From contig CBDDKU010000025.1 of the NCBI GenBank assembly GCA_965230375.1, positions 143,805-207,804 of the forward strand: a DNA stretch of 64,000 nt, given 5' to 3'. The DNA is from CBDDKU01 sp965230375 (GTDB lineage: Bacteria > Bacteroidota > Bacteroidia > Flavobacteriales_D > Cryomorphaceae). Position 1 is the stretch's first letter, and each line of letters opens with the position of its first letter. Positions 18,745 through 26,494 of the stretch are shown one piece after another. The notes under the pieces are model-generated. The model was given only the letters and a program-made list of their open reading frames with translations, had not been told where the DNA came from and searched no databases. Both the position numbers and the translations under genes were made by a program.

Positions 18745-19086
18745 TTAACCTCCCCAATTTTCCAAAAAGGCGTGCTTTAATTCGGTGGCATGCGCAATAT
18801 CGTGGTGGTGGGTTTTGCGGCTCTTCTTTTGAATGCCGTTCAGCAGAACCAACTTATTGTCGTGGGCGAAAAAACAGAAAATTCGGTATTGGTTGCCCTC
18901 CGCATGGATTCTTATTTCATAGAGCCCATCGCTTCCAACCAGGTGCTTTAGATGATCGGCTGGAACGTGGTCCAGCGTTCTGATTTGATCCAGGGTCCAA
19001 TCAATTTTGTCCTTCACCTTTTGGTCCTGATCGGCATAAAATTGATCGAAGTGGTTGCCGTATGACTGAATATGCCGTTTATCCAT
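18745..19086 (-). CDS. RelE/HigB-like (phage Gp49-type) toxin without visible antitoxin
   Basis: A 113-residue protein; the ATG at 19084-19086 fits the family and avoids overlapping the upstream gene, whose stop lies at 19094-19096. Family features: NHFDQFYADQDQKVKDKIDW near the start, HLVGSDGLYEIRI, the core NQYRIFCFFAHDNKLVLLNG and the basic stretch QKKSRKTHHHDI. Such toxins cleave mRNA on the ribosome and are normally followed by an HTH antitoxin gene. Here the next 130 bases hold only a 22-codon frame and then REPs. Either the antitoxin was lost, or it is elsewhere, or the toxin is inactive. Confidence 0.78.
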   Translation of the reverse strand: MDKRHIQSYGNHFDQFYADQDQKVKDKIDWTLDQIRTLDHVPADHLKHLVGSDGLYEIRIHAEGNQYRIFCFFAHDNKLVLLNGIQKKSRKTHHHDIAHATELKHAFLENWGG

Positions 19087-19093
19087 GGCTTCA

Positions 19094-21706
19094 TCAATCA
19101 AACGACACAAAATCGGAGGTGATACCAATCTGGAATTGAAAATCTTCATACTTCCCGTCAATAAAGCTCGCCGTCAGGTCAAACCGCAAAAACCGGAAGA
19201 TATTATCGACACTATACCCCACTTCAACGTAGTTGTTTAGCGAAGGAGTGATCAGGTGATTCACATTGATATTCTCCTTCACCCCGGTTAGCCTAAGGGC
19301 GGTGATATTGGTAAAAAGAAACTGCCGAAACTCATAGTTGAGATAGGTACTCCAGAATTCATCGCCTGTCGAGAAAGCGTAGTAGGGAAGCATAGCATAT
19401 CCCTTCATTTGACCGTTTCGGGTGAAAGCTGTTTGGTTACCTTGGAAGTGAGTGAAGTCTGTGAAATCCATCCGATCATTTCTCAAGAACTTACCAGCTG
19501 TGGTTTTGAATCCAAACCGCCCGAATAGGTTGAAGTCAAAACGGTGCTCTAGCGAAGCCGTTGCCAAATCGTAGTCGATAAATGCATCGGCCACTCCAGG
19601 AATGGCCTTCTCATATGCCAGCGTCAACCGCGGTGGGCGATTGGCGCGGTAGTACTTATCCTCCGACTTCCGGTATCGGGCTCCGGGTCTTATTTCCAAA
19701 GCAATCCGCGCTTTAAAGGCTGTAGAGCGATCAAATCCCGTAGAAGCTAACTCGATATTCTCTGGAGCGTTGTCGGTGTAACTGCGGTGATCGTGCTTGG
19801 TCCACACCTGGCTAGTCGAATTAAAGGTCTCAATCCGCTCGGTGTAGGATGTTCGTACTCCCAAGGTTACGTTGTGGCGCACCATATGTCGCCATTCTAC
19901 TTCACCGTAATTCTTATCGTAGACCTTCATATAGTTTCGCTCATCAAGCAAGGAGATATAAGTGTTTAGGAATGGTTCAATCGGGTTGTTGGGATTAAAC
20001 TGGCTGTAGTACGATCCACCGCTAGCTTCGATCACCCCTTTCTTTAATCCCGATCCATAGCGATACTCCCCGTCAATCTTCGCCATAAACTTCTCACGCG
20101 AAAACCCGTATCGCGCGGTGGGGGAGATCCTTAAACGCTTATTGTCTTCAAATCGCTTGAAATACTCCAGCTTCACGTCGCCATTCCATCCATCCACGGT
20201 GTTGAAGTTGATTCCCGCCCAAATGGGCTTGAGCTCCAGATAATTATCATTTCCCAGATTATACCTGTTTCCAAGAAGCAGATGTTCGACCTTAAAGCCT
20301 TTCTCGCCAATATCCAGCGTATCGCCTTTGGCCTTGGCTTCCTGGGCTGCCACCATGCTGTCTTGAACCGCATACCCTTTTAGCTCTCTTGTGGTCAAGG
20401 CAATTGGTCTTTTCTCAGCCCAGTAGGCGCTATCGCTTTTGTAGGCCAGCGAGTCGATACTCATCTTCCGCGTTTCCATCACGGTGGGTTCTTCCCGCTC
20501 TTTCCGCGATTGCTTTTCGTAATCTCTCAATAGCTTTCGAAGCTCTTTTCGGGTCACTTCATCCCCGTTCACCAACTTCTCTTCCGTCTCGCTCATTTCG
20601 GGTAGCTCCAATTCGAGCTTCTCATCCCGGGCTTCGATCTCATCCTGCTCCGTCTTCTCATCGAGTACGACAAATTCAGTTGCAAGGTCAGTGTTGAGCT
20701 CTACATCGTACTTGCTCACCGTAGCCAGGTATTGAAATTCAAAGGCTACGCCCAGAATCTTTCCGCTTCCATCAAATTGGTGAGAAACCGGCATCCAAAC
20801 TGCCTCTCGAACCGGCGTAAAGATTTGCTTGAAATCGATGGTGATTCCCTGTACCTGCGACGTGAAATCGAGACTGTGAATACACCAGAGATCTTCTACG
20901 ATGTAGATGTACCCCGACACCACATCTTCACCGCGACTACGCGGGATCACCTTGATCTCATCGATCTGAAACCCTTGATCTTCGAAGGTGCGGATATGGC
21001 GAAACTTGTAGTAGGCAAAGGCATTGGGCGCCAGCGGCGAAACCAGCCCGCCTACTTTGGGATCGTAAAATGACCCGCTCACGTAGTTCATCGGATTCGT
21101 ATTTCGCGAATCGCCAGATGTACGGATGCTGATGACTTTCTCTTCGTAATTATTCGGTCGGGTATAGGTGATTTCTGAAATACTCTCCGTCACGAAAGTG
21201 GCCGAGGTGTCGATCCCTTCTTCTTCGAGCGCCGACTCCAAAAACCACGGCACCGAGACCAATCTACCCCCACCTTTTAGGTACACCTCGCAAGTGTACT
21301 TCTCTACTTGCTGGCGGTGGTACGCACTTTTGGCCTGCGCCTTTCTGATCACCGGGTAGGAGGGGTCTTCCTTTCCACCGTCGATCTCAGCTTCCTGAAG
21401 TAGGTAGGCCTGCTTGACCATCACCACATCTCTGCGCTGTTTCGCATTAGTCACCGTCACATTCAGCTTTTGGGTCTGGTAGCCCAGGTGCTGGAAAACG
21501 ATGTTGTAGGTACCCGGATCGAGGCGTAGCTCGTATTTACCACCTTCATTGGAAATGCTTCCGCTTCCCGTTTCTTTAATGAAAATGGTTGTAAAGGCCA
21601 GCGGATTTCCCTCGTCGTCCAGGACGAGACCACTTAAATTTTGAGCAAAGGAGATAGCTGCGGCGAAGCAAGCCAGAACGGTGGTTAAAAGGAGTTTTTT
21701 GGTCAT
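19094..21706 (-). CDS. DUF5686 / carboxypeptidase-regulatory-like outer-membrane protein
   Basis: An 870-residue protein with a signal peptide (MTKKLLLTTVLACFAAAISFA), a carboxypeptidase-regulatory-like domain at about 23-100 (LSGLVLDDEGNPLAFTTIFI, FQHLGYQTQ), and a long DUF5686 region ending in a beta-barrel-like sequence. A charged, Glu/Lys-rich stretch near residues 350-410 (QDEIEARDEKLELELPE) separates the halves. The family is common in the phylum; its function is not established. Its upstream TAACTTCG (minus, 21721-21728) is a one-mismatch -7 box. It is followed by the orphan toxin with a seven-base gap. Confidence 0.82.
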   Translation of the reverse strand: MTKKLLLTTVLACFAAAISFAQNLSGLVLDDEGNPLAFTTIFIKETGSGSISNEGGKYELRLDPGTYNIVFQHLGYQTQKLNVTVTNAKQRRDVVMVKQAYLLQEAEIDGGKEDPSYPVIRKAQAKSAYHRQQVEKYTCEVYLKGGGRLVSVPWFLESALEEEGIDTSATFVTESISEITYTRPNNYEEKVISIRTSGDSRNTNPMNYVSGSFYDPKVGGLVSPLAPNAFAYYKFRHIRTFEDQGFQIDEIKVIPRSRGEDVVSGYIYIVEDLWCIHSLDFTSQVQGITIDFKQIFTPVREAVWMPVSHQFDGSGKILGVAFEFQYLATVSKYDVELNTDLATEFVVLDEKTEQDEIEARDEKLELELPEMSETEEKLVNGDEVTRKELRKLLRDYEKQSRKEREEPTVMETRKMSIDSLAYKSDSAYWAEKRPIALTTRELKGYAVQDSMVAAQEAKAKGDTLDIGEKGFKVEHLLLGNRYNLGNDNYLELKPIWAGINFNTVDGWNGDVKLEYFKRFEDNKRLRISPTARYGFSREKFMAKIDGEYRYGSGLKKGVIEASGGSYYSQFNPNNPIEPFLNTYISLLDERNYMKVYDKNYGEVEWRHMVRHNVTLGVRTSYTERIETFNSTSQVWTKHDHRSYTDNAPENIELASTGFDRSTAFKARIALEIRPGARYRKSEDKYYRANRPPRLTLAYEKAIPGVADAFIDYDLATASLEHRFDFNLFGRFGFKTTAGKFLRNDRMDFTDFTHFQGNQTAFTRNGQMKGYAMLPYYAFSTGDEFWSTYLNYEFRQFLFTNITALRLTGVKENINVNHLITPSLNNYVEVGYSVDNIFRFLRFDLTASFIDGKYEDFQFQIGITSDFVSFD

Positions 21707-21819
21707 AGTCGCCTATATGACGAAGTTAGTCCCTGAAAAGTAACATCTTCGGTGGAATTTTCCAGATGAGTTTTTTTAGAAAGGTTGGAAGAAGAAGTTC
21801 GATGTAGGAAAGTATGCTT

Positions 21820-22077
21820 TCAGATTTTGAACCCTTCCCTCAATTCTCCAGCTTCGTTTTTTCCGCACAAGCCACAATAAACTGCTTCGTTATACTTGTT
21901 TCCACAGTGAATACATCCCCTTGGGTTTTTTCTCCCTGTTGCGAAGACCAGAATCAGCCCAATAATCGGTGAAAACAAGAGACCAAAAAGGAATGCCCGC
22001 CAGAATCCACCATTTCTATTTAGACCTGCGAAACCAACGAGTACTGCTGTAATTATCCAAATAAGTAAGTACATCAT
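21820..22077 (-). CDS. Small membrane protein with C-terminal zinc ribbon
   Basis: An 85-residue protein with two hydrophobic segments (about 2-19 and 28-46) and a zinc-ribbon-like end: CIHCGNKY followed by YCGLCGKNE, four cysteines in two CxxC pairs. Not recognised beyond this. It is the most downstream gene of the first cassette-like run; immediately upstream of its start lies a short relic resembling the end of the DUF4846 gene. Confidence 0.6.
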   Translation of the reverse strand: MMYLLIWIITAVLVGFAGLNRNGGFWRAFLFGLLFSPIIGLILVFATGRKNPRGCIHCGNKYNEAVYCGLCGKNEAGELREGFKI

Positions 22078-22078
22078 T

Positions 22079-22130
22079 CTACTCGCTAAACCGCTTTAAA
22101 TTTATGACAAAATCCGTTGTAGTGGTTTTT
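22079..22130 (-). pseudogene. Possible remnant of a second DUF4846 gene 3' end
   Basis: Read on the minus strand this spacer gives TTDFVINLKRFSE and a stop (TAG at 22079-22081). The neighbouring DUF4846 protein ends EWTFSTKDLKRFKE. The shared LKRF-E end and the preceding T..F spacing, together with identical bases AAACCGCTTTAAAT (plus strand) at both places, suggest a truncated duplicate. The similarity is short and may be chance. Confidence 0.35.
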
Positions 22131-22146
22131 AAACTAGGGCCTCCCA

Positions 22147-22821
22147 TCATCTTTGCCTATTTGAATAGGTATAGATTTTACCTGATGGGTAATGCATTAT
22201 TGTCATGTCATCAATTTCGTAGTCTAGTATGATGTATCTCGAAAATTCACCCGTTTCATTGCTTTTTAAGGTAACTAAGCAAATCGAATTAGGTGTTCGT
22301 ATTAGTTCAGGAATTTCAGTTCGCCAGTTAACCGAATAGCTTGATACGCCTTGATTATTATATAATGCCAGCCACCTGTTACCATTAACAATAATTTCCA
22401 TTTCTGGATCATCAAAAGATTGCCAACGCCCTTTTATATCAGGTGGTTCCTCTTGTGCATATTTTACATTTGACTCGCTCGGGACAAAAACCTTCGAATA
22501 AACTGTCAGTTCACCGTTTTTGGCTTCTGAATGAATGAATAACGTTGAAGTTTCAATGGTTCTTTTACGGTTTGCTTTTGAATAAGTAAGATGCGCTTTA
22601 GTTCCTTGTAAATCGTAAATACCACCTTGAATTAAAGAATTTCGCTCATCTATAATTATATTTTCAAAGGTGCTGTCTGAATACAACTTGAAGGATTCCC
22701 ACCCCGAAGAAGTTACTTTGCTCCCAAAGATGATCAACTTCCTACCATGTTCATCTAATTCTTGTCCGAACAAACTGAATGTGAAGCAGAGAAAGAATAG
22801 AACGTTGGCGATTGATTTCAT
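22147..22821 (-). CDS. Secreted protein of unknown function
   Basis: A 224-residue protein with a signal peptide ending at Gln 20 (NVLFFLCFTFSLFGQ). The body looks beta-rich, with repeated short strands and a motif DIKGRWQSFDDPEMEIIVNG near residue 128 that recalls lipocalin-like or toxicity-response folds, but I do not recognise a family. It belongs to the A+T-rich minus-strand run and is separated from the DUF4846 gene by 41 bases. Confidence 0.6.
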   Translation of the reverse strand: MKSIANVLFFLCFTFSLFGQELDEHGRKLIIFGSKVTSSGWESFKLYSDSTFENIIIDERNSLIQGGIYDLQGTKAHLTYSKANRKRTIETSTLFIHSEAKNGELTVYSKVFVPSESNVKYAQEEPPDIKGRWQSFDDPEMEIIVNGNRWLALYNNQGVSSYSVNWRTEIPELIRTPNSICLVTLKSNETGEFSRYIILDYEIDDMTIMHYPSGKIYTYSNRQR

Positions 22822-22862
22822 CTTTTCAGAACAAGTAGACTTAAAACGAACGTTTCATTTGG

Positions 22863-23762
22863 TTATTCCTTAAACCGCTTTAAATCTTTAGTACTAAACG
22901 TCCATTCAGGGGTGTACAACTTTTCTCCAACTTCTGATAGAGCGTACCAAGGGCTTAAATCGGGATTGACTGGATTTTGAAGTATTTGAGTTTCTTGGGC
23001 TGGCATATAGCTTTGAGCCAACAAGAACACCTTCTCATCGGTGTTTGGATTTTCGGCCATATCGATAACGATTACGGCATGACCAGGCGACCCACCCCGA
23101 ATAAACACATCGCCAATTCTGATGTCTTTTAGTTCAACAGGTGCTAGTTCTTTTGACAAAGACAATGTCCCGGCATAGGTGAAAATGAGTTCCATATACG
23201 CCCAAAAATCCTGATAGGTATTCGAAGGGCTCCTTTTATCTACCCAGTAGGTTTTGTTTCCGTCGATAACCATTCTCTTGCCTTTCATCCAATTGGCATA
23301 ATCAACCCGAAATCCATTGGTGAAATTGTAGTGGATATCATTGTATCTCTTTTCGTGCCAGAGATACTCAGCTCTGAGTCTCATTACGGCATCAGCGCAT
23401 TGGTGCAGGTCCTTTTTTCCAATGGCCATATCCACTACAGCTGCATAAGTATCATTGTTTGCTTTTGTCGATCCATCGTAATACAGAACATGAGCCCCAT
23501 ATGGTTTCAAGGGCAAATTCCTCAAGTATTCAGGGAACGAGTGCTCGCTTTCTACCGTCCTTTTGAAACCGACTGGCGGCAATATTCTGGATTTGACCGT
23601 AGTCCCATTTGGATCAATGATCAGTTGTTCTACACTTTGCTGGGCTGATTCAGCATGATTCATGTTTTGCTGATCAAGAGCAAGTTCAGTTTGCCTTGAT
23701 TCCTGAGCGCAGGACTCAAGGATTAATAAGAAGGGAAGGAGGATGTAGAAGGTAATTCTCAT
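22863..23762 (-). CDS. DUF4846-family lipoprotein
   Basis: A 299-residue lipoprotein: the ATG at 23760-23762 gives a clean lipobox (LILESCAQE), while the longer frame begins with an unlikely GTG extension. DUF4846 features include a PVGF-R region with FPEYLRNLPLKP, CADAVMRLRAEYLW, VDYANWMKGKR, IRIGDVFIRGGSPGHAVIVI and LAQSYMPAQE. The histidine and GGSPGH recall a papain-like or NlpC/P60 fold, but activity is not shown. Probably a periplasmic or outer-membrane-attached enzyme. It lies downstream of an inverted-repeat spacer. Confidence 0.8.
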   Translation of the reverse strand: MRITFYILLPFLLILESCAQESRQTELALDQQNMNHAESAQQSVEQLIIDPNGTTVKSRILPPVGFKRTVESEHSFPEYLRNLPLKPYGAHVLYYDGSTKANNDTYAAVVDMAIGKKDLHQCADAVMRLRAEYLWHEKRYNDIHYNFTNGFRVDYANWMKGKRMVIDGNKTYWVDKRSPSNTYQDFWAYMELIFTYAGTLSLSKELAPVELKDIRIGDVFIRGGSPGHAVIVIDMAENPNTDEKVFLLAQSYMPAQETQILQNPVNPDLSPWYALSEVGEKLYTPEWTFSTKDLKRFKE

Positions 23763-23851
23763 CAAAAATCGACTCGTTTCATTTTTTATGCATCCAACAC
23801 CTACTGTAAGAGGCGTATGGTCTTTCTTTAGTTTATGCCTCATGTGTCTCA

Positions 23852-23932
23852 CAACGCCTGTCCGCCTGGGTGGCTGCTAATTTATACACTTCTACATTGC
23901 ATGCTTATAGGCATTCGATATACAGGTTGTTG
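23852..23932 (-). repeat. attC-like imperfect inverted repeat 1
   Basis: On the plus strand CAACGCCTGT (23852-23861) is mirrored by ACAGGTTGTTG (23922-23932). The outer CAAC/GTTG boxes flank CCTGT/ACAGG arms, with one extra base in one arm. The 60-base centre contains TTTATACAC and GATATAC. It follows the stop of the unknown lipoprotein gene by eight bases. Confidence 0.45.
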
Positions 23933-23940
23933 ATCAATGA

Positions 23941-24453
23941 TTATTCTTTTATTTCAATTCCAGATTTTTTCGCCGCTTCTAAAATTGATTTCATTTCGCT
24001 TTCAACCATTTCTCTTGGACCTGCTAACTTTTTTATAGTGTCATATATTAATTGTAAGTCATAAGAGTCGTTGACAGGGTTCTCAAGCTCGTTTAATATT
24101 AAGTTGAATTGGTCTGATCCCAGATTATACAAAGCCTCATTTAGGAAATATGGATTGGTGAGTATGGAATTATAAAGTAGATCGTTCGCATATTCGGAAA
24201 ATTCCGCATTTGATTTACATTTTTCATCGAATGTGCAGATGAAACTAGAGTAATCATCATATGACGGGTTTTCTATGTTTTCTTGAAAATTGCTAAGAAC
24301 TTTCAAGTTGCATTTTTCACATTCTTGAATAGCGATCACTACTTCACCGGTTGATGTGTCAGTTAATAGGTATTTGTCTTCAACTTTGATGTCTGCAGAT
24401 TGCCCGCATGAAATCATTGTCAAAGTACTTAGTATGATCAGGATTCTGCTCAT
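23941..24453 (-). CDS. Small lipoprotein of unknown function
   Basis: A 170-residue protein with a type II signal (STLTMISC, Cys 16). The mature part is acidic and contains Cys pairs (ECEKCN near 44-49 and CTFDEKC near 73-79) that could form disulfides. The C-terminal half looks helical. I recognise no family. It lies between inverted-repeat spacers 1 and 2 and is A+T-rich like its neighbours. Confidence 0.6.
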   Translation of the reverse strand: MSRILIILSTLTMISCGQSADIKVEDKYLLTDTSTGEVVIAIQECEKCNLKVLSNFQENIENPSYDDYSSFICTFDEKCKSNAEFSEYANDLLYNSILTNPYFLNEALYNLGSDQFNLILNELENPVNDSYDLQLIYDTIKKLAGPREMVESEMKSILEAAKKSGIEIKE

Positions 24454-24481
24454 TATTATTCTTGATAGTGTTAAGTTTAGG

Positions 24482-24529
24482 ATGATGTATATAACATCAT
24501 TAAGCTATGCATTTCACACCTCGTTGGCA
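24482..24529 (-). repeat. Cassette-end motif and hairpin 2
   Basis: Plus strand: ATGATGT (24482-24488) and ACATCAT (24494-24500) form a seven-base-pair hairpin, followed by AGCTATGCA and the box GTTGGCA (24523-24529), which lies inside the last codons of the upstream ORF. The text AGCTATGCA...CTC.TTGGCAT is repeated at the end of the next unit. Confidence 0.45.
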
Positions 24530-25035
24530 TTAGTTTTTCTTTTTAATTCCAAGGCTCGATGATATAAATCTTGATAAAACGCCAAGTCATCATCAATCTC
24601 TTCGTTAGTCTTATTCATGATTTCCCTCAGATTTCCTTGGTTAGCCAAGTTCGCATATTCATAGATTAGAGCGAACCTTTTTTCAGAAATATTCTGTGAC
24701 TGACCTTCCATTCCTTTAACCAAATGCTCTCTGTATTCAATTCCGATAAACTCAAGTCTGTATAGTAGGCGGCAAGCGCCAATAATCTCTTCGTTCATAT
24801 CTGAATTTAAAGCTGTTTGAATTAACTCTGATGTTTCAGGATAGGGATAAGTGCGGAAACCAGTTCCAAAAGAATACTGGTCTGTACGGTCAAATTCGTA
24901 TCGCTCCCAAAGTTCACCTGTGAGAACATGTCGGTACAGGGAGTTTTCAAGCAACGACTTTTCTGATAGCTTTCTTAATGCAAGTCGAAACAGCGACAAA
25001 GCACTTTTGTTTTCTATAAATTTTCGCCCTCTCAT
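24514..25035 (-). CDS. Helical protein of unknown function
   Basis: A 173-residue, probably cytoplasmic protein without signal peptide. It is rich in Leu, Glu and Arg and appears all-helical (FRLALRKLSEKSLLENSLYR, LYRLEFIGIEYREHLVKG, AFYQDLYHRALELKRK). No family recognised. It starts 8 bases downstream of a GTTGGTA box (minus strand) and its final codons contain TGCCAAC, so the unit is bounded by near-complementary boxes. Confidence 0.6.
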   Translation of the reverse strand: MRGRKFIENKSALSLFRLALRKLSEKSLLENSLYRHVLTGELWERYEFDRTDQYSFGTGFRTYPYPETSELIQTALNSDMNEEIIGACRLLYRLEFIGIEYREHLVKGMEGQSQNISEKRFALIYEYANLANQGNLREIMNKTNEEIDDDLAFYQDLYHRALELKRKTNANEV

Positions 25036-25042
25036 TATTTAA

Positions 25043-25108
25043 TACCAACGTATCCGAGTAAATTTTTGTAGTGAGCTTAATAGCTATGCACTATACAAAC
25101 TCTTGGCA
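25043..25108 (-). repeat. attC-like imperfect inverted repeat 3
   Basis: Plus strand: TACCAAC (25043-25049) then GTAT (25050-25053) at one end; ATAC (25093-25096) and TTGGCA (25103-25108) at the other. The centre folds as TAGTGAGCT-TAAT-AGCT..CACTA. The spacer next to one box is short and next to the other is six bases, the asymmetry typical of attC sites. GCTATGCA is shared with repeats 2 and 6. Confidence 0.55.
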
Positions 25109-25112
25109 TGCA

Positions 25113-25757
25113 TTAGTTTTTATATAGTTTAAAAGGATCTGCATACTTGTCGATTTTAGAGTATCCCTCGAAGTAATCAGAAGTGTTATTGGTGATTCTA
25201 AAATAACTCGTATCGCTGATTCCATCTTCCTCGTTACGGTGAATTAAAATGTAATCGCTGTTTGAAATCCATTCAATCTTAAATGTAAAGGAAGTGCCAT
25301 CTCGATACGTTTCAATTTGTGCTGAATCTGTTCTTAAAATAGTCACAACATCATTTTCAAAAACTCCAACCTTCAAGTCATTCGTGTTCCCTTGGAATCC
25401 TTCGATATTCGAATAAAGACTTAATGGGAAGGCATCGTTCCCACTTACGTACTTTCCTATCAGGAGTATGGAATTCAGGAACAATATGAGTATTGCGAAG
25501 GTTAAAAACAGATTTTTAGTAAATCGATACCAAACGGTTTTGAAGGAATTAGTTCCTTTCAGTAGAAAAGCTAAAGGTATGGTGAAGATTGCTGAAGGTA
25601 TCACCGCAAGCAAAGGAAAACCAAATAGCACAATAATGTAGAATGTCTTCCATATAAAATTTAGTGCGAAGAATCCAGGGGTTATTGGTTTAATGAACAG
25701 TAACTGGAGTATGTTTAAGAGGGTGACTATTACGATGATTTTATTTTTCTTCTTCAT
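25113..25757 (-). CDS. Membrane protein of unknown function
   Basis: A 214-residue protein with three hydrophobic segments in the first 115 residues (about 6-24, 32-66, 84-105) and a soluble, beta-rich C-terminal half (VGVFENDVVTILRTD, GTSFTFKIEWISNSDYI). No family recognised. The C-terminal domain should face the periplasm or cytoplasm depending on topology. The unit is bounded by TTGGCA on its 5' side and TGCCAA on its 3' side. Confidence 0.6.
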   Translation of the reverse strand: MKKKNKIIVIVTLLNILQLLFIKPITPGFFALNFIWKTFYIIVLFGFPLLAVIPSAIFTIPLAFLLKGTNSFKTVWYRFTKNLFLTFAILILFLNSILLIGKYVSGNDAFPLSLYSNIEGFQGNTNDLKVGVFENDVVTILRTDSAQIETYRDGTSFTFKIEWISNSDYILIHRNEEDGISDTSYFRITNNTSDYFEGYSKIDKYADPFKLYKN

Positions 25758-25767
25758 TCTAATTTCT

Positions 25768-25803
25768 TGCCAATGGTGAGTCTAAAGCCAGACTTCAGTT
25801 GGC
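25768..25803 (-). repeat. Compact attC-like inverted repeat 4
   Basis: Plus strand: TGCCAA (25768-25773) is mirrored by TTGGC (25799-25803); inside, GTCT (25780-25783) pairs with AGAC (25790-25793) around a six-base loop. The layout outer box, short spacer, inner box, loop, inner box, spacer and outer box is that of a miniature attC. It overlaps the stop codon of the upstream unit's gene. Confidence 0.6.
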
Positions 25804-26471
25804 TACTGCATTTTTTTCCATTCATCAAGTGATAGAATTTCAGTTAACTCTAAAACTTCTGTAAAACCGTCAGAATATTCCTTTTCCATTCTGACCAATC
25901 CAATTCCTCTGACGTAATAACTAAACTGAGAGTATTCATACGTTTCATCTGAATTTACTACTTCAGTTTTGTACTTCCCAAGTAGTTTAGCCGAGGTCTT
26001 TTTTTCTCCAAAGACTGATATTTCAGCCATTCCTTTGAATTCCCTGTCTTTCGTGAAAACAGTTTTATAATTTCCGTCATAATCAGTTTCCGCTGAGTAT
26101 CGATAGGATTCTTCATCATTCCATCGAAAAACGTCAACATCTTTCAGGGTGTTTTGAACTGGGATTGAAAGACCTTTGTCATTACTCGGAAAGCTTATGA
26201 ACTCTGTGACTTCGGTTCCTTTATCTGTGATGCGCTCTTTAAAAAGTTCATATTTCCTGAATTCACTTGTATATGCTTCAGTTTCTAATACCTGAGAGTC
26301 TTGATTAAATGTTAGCTTCCAATATTGAGTTCGACTGGAATCAGACAAACATTCATACTTGTACACTTTGGATTCAGAAAAATCATCTACAGGGAAATAG
26401 AATTCCCTCAACGAGCCGTCAGAGAAACCGTCAAACAGAATACTCAGTGAAAACAATATTAGGTATCTCAT
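25803..26471 (-). CDS. Secreted protein of unknown function
   Basis: A 222-residue protein. The N-terminal stretch (MRYLILFSLSILFDGFSDGS) looks like a signal sequence with an unusual cleavage region. The mature part is beta-rich with repeated short strands (YKYECLSDSSRTQYWKLTFN, SFPSNDKGLSIPVQN, YEYSQFSYYVRGIGLVRMEK); the latter resembles DUF-type outer-envelope proteins in which an intact GIGLVRxE hairpin ends a barrel-like domain. No family assigned. It ends with EWKKMQ directly at repeat 4. Confidence 0.58.
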   Translation of the reverse strand: MRYLILFSLSILFDGFSDGSLREFYFPVDDFSESKVYKYECLSDSSRTQYWKLTFNQDSQVLETEAYTSEFRKYELFKERITDKGTEVTEFISFPSNDKGLSIPVQNTLKDVDVFRWNDEESYRYSAETDYDGNYKTVFTKDREFKGMAEISVFGEKKTSAKLLGKYKTEVVNSDETYEYSQFSYYVRGIGLVRMEKEYSDGFTEVLELTEILSLDEWKKMQ

Positions 26472-26481
26472 TTTAGCCTTT

Positions 26482-26488
26482 GTTGGTA
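26482..26488 (-). other. Isolated TACCAAC cassette-end box
   Basis: In the 23-base spacer before this unit's downstream neighbour, minus-strand TACCAAC stands alone and is perfectly complementary to the GTTGGTA box (minus strand, 27276-27282) at the 5' end of the same unit. The rest of an inverted repeat is missing here. Confidence 0.4.
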
Positions 26489-26494
26489 TCCGTT

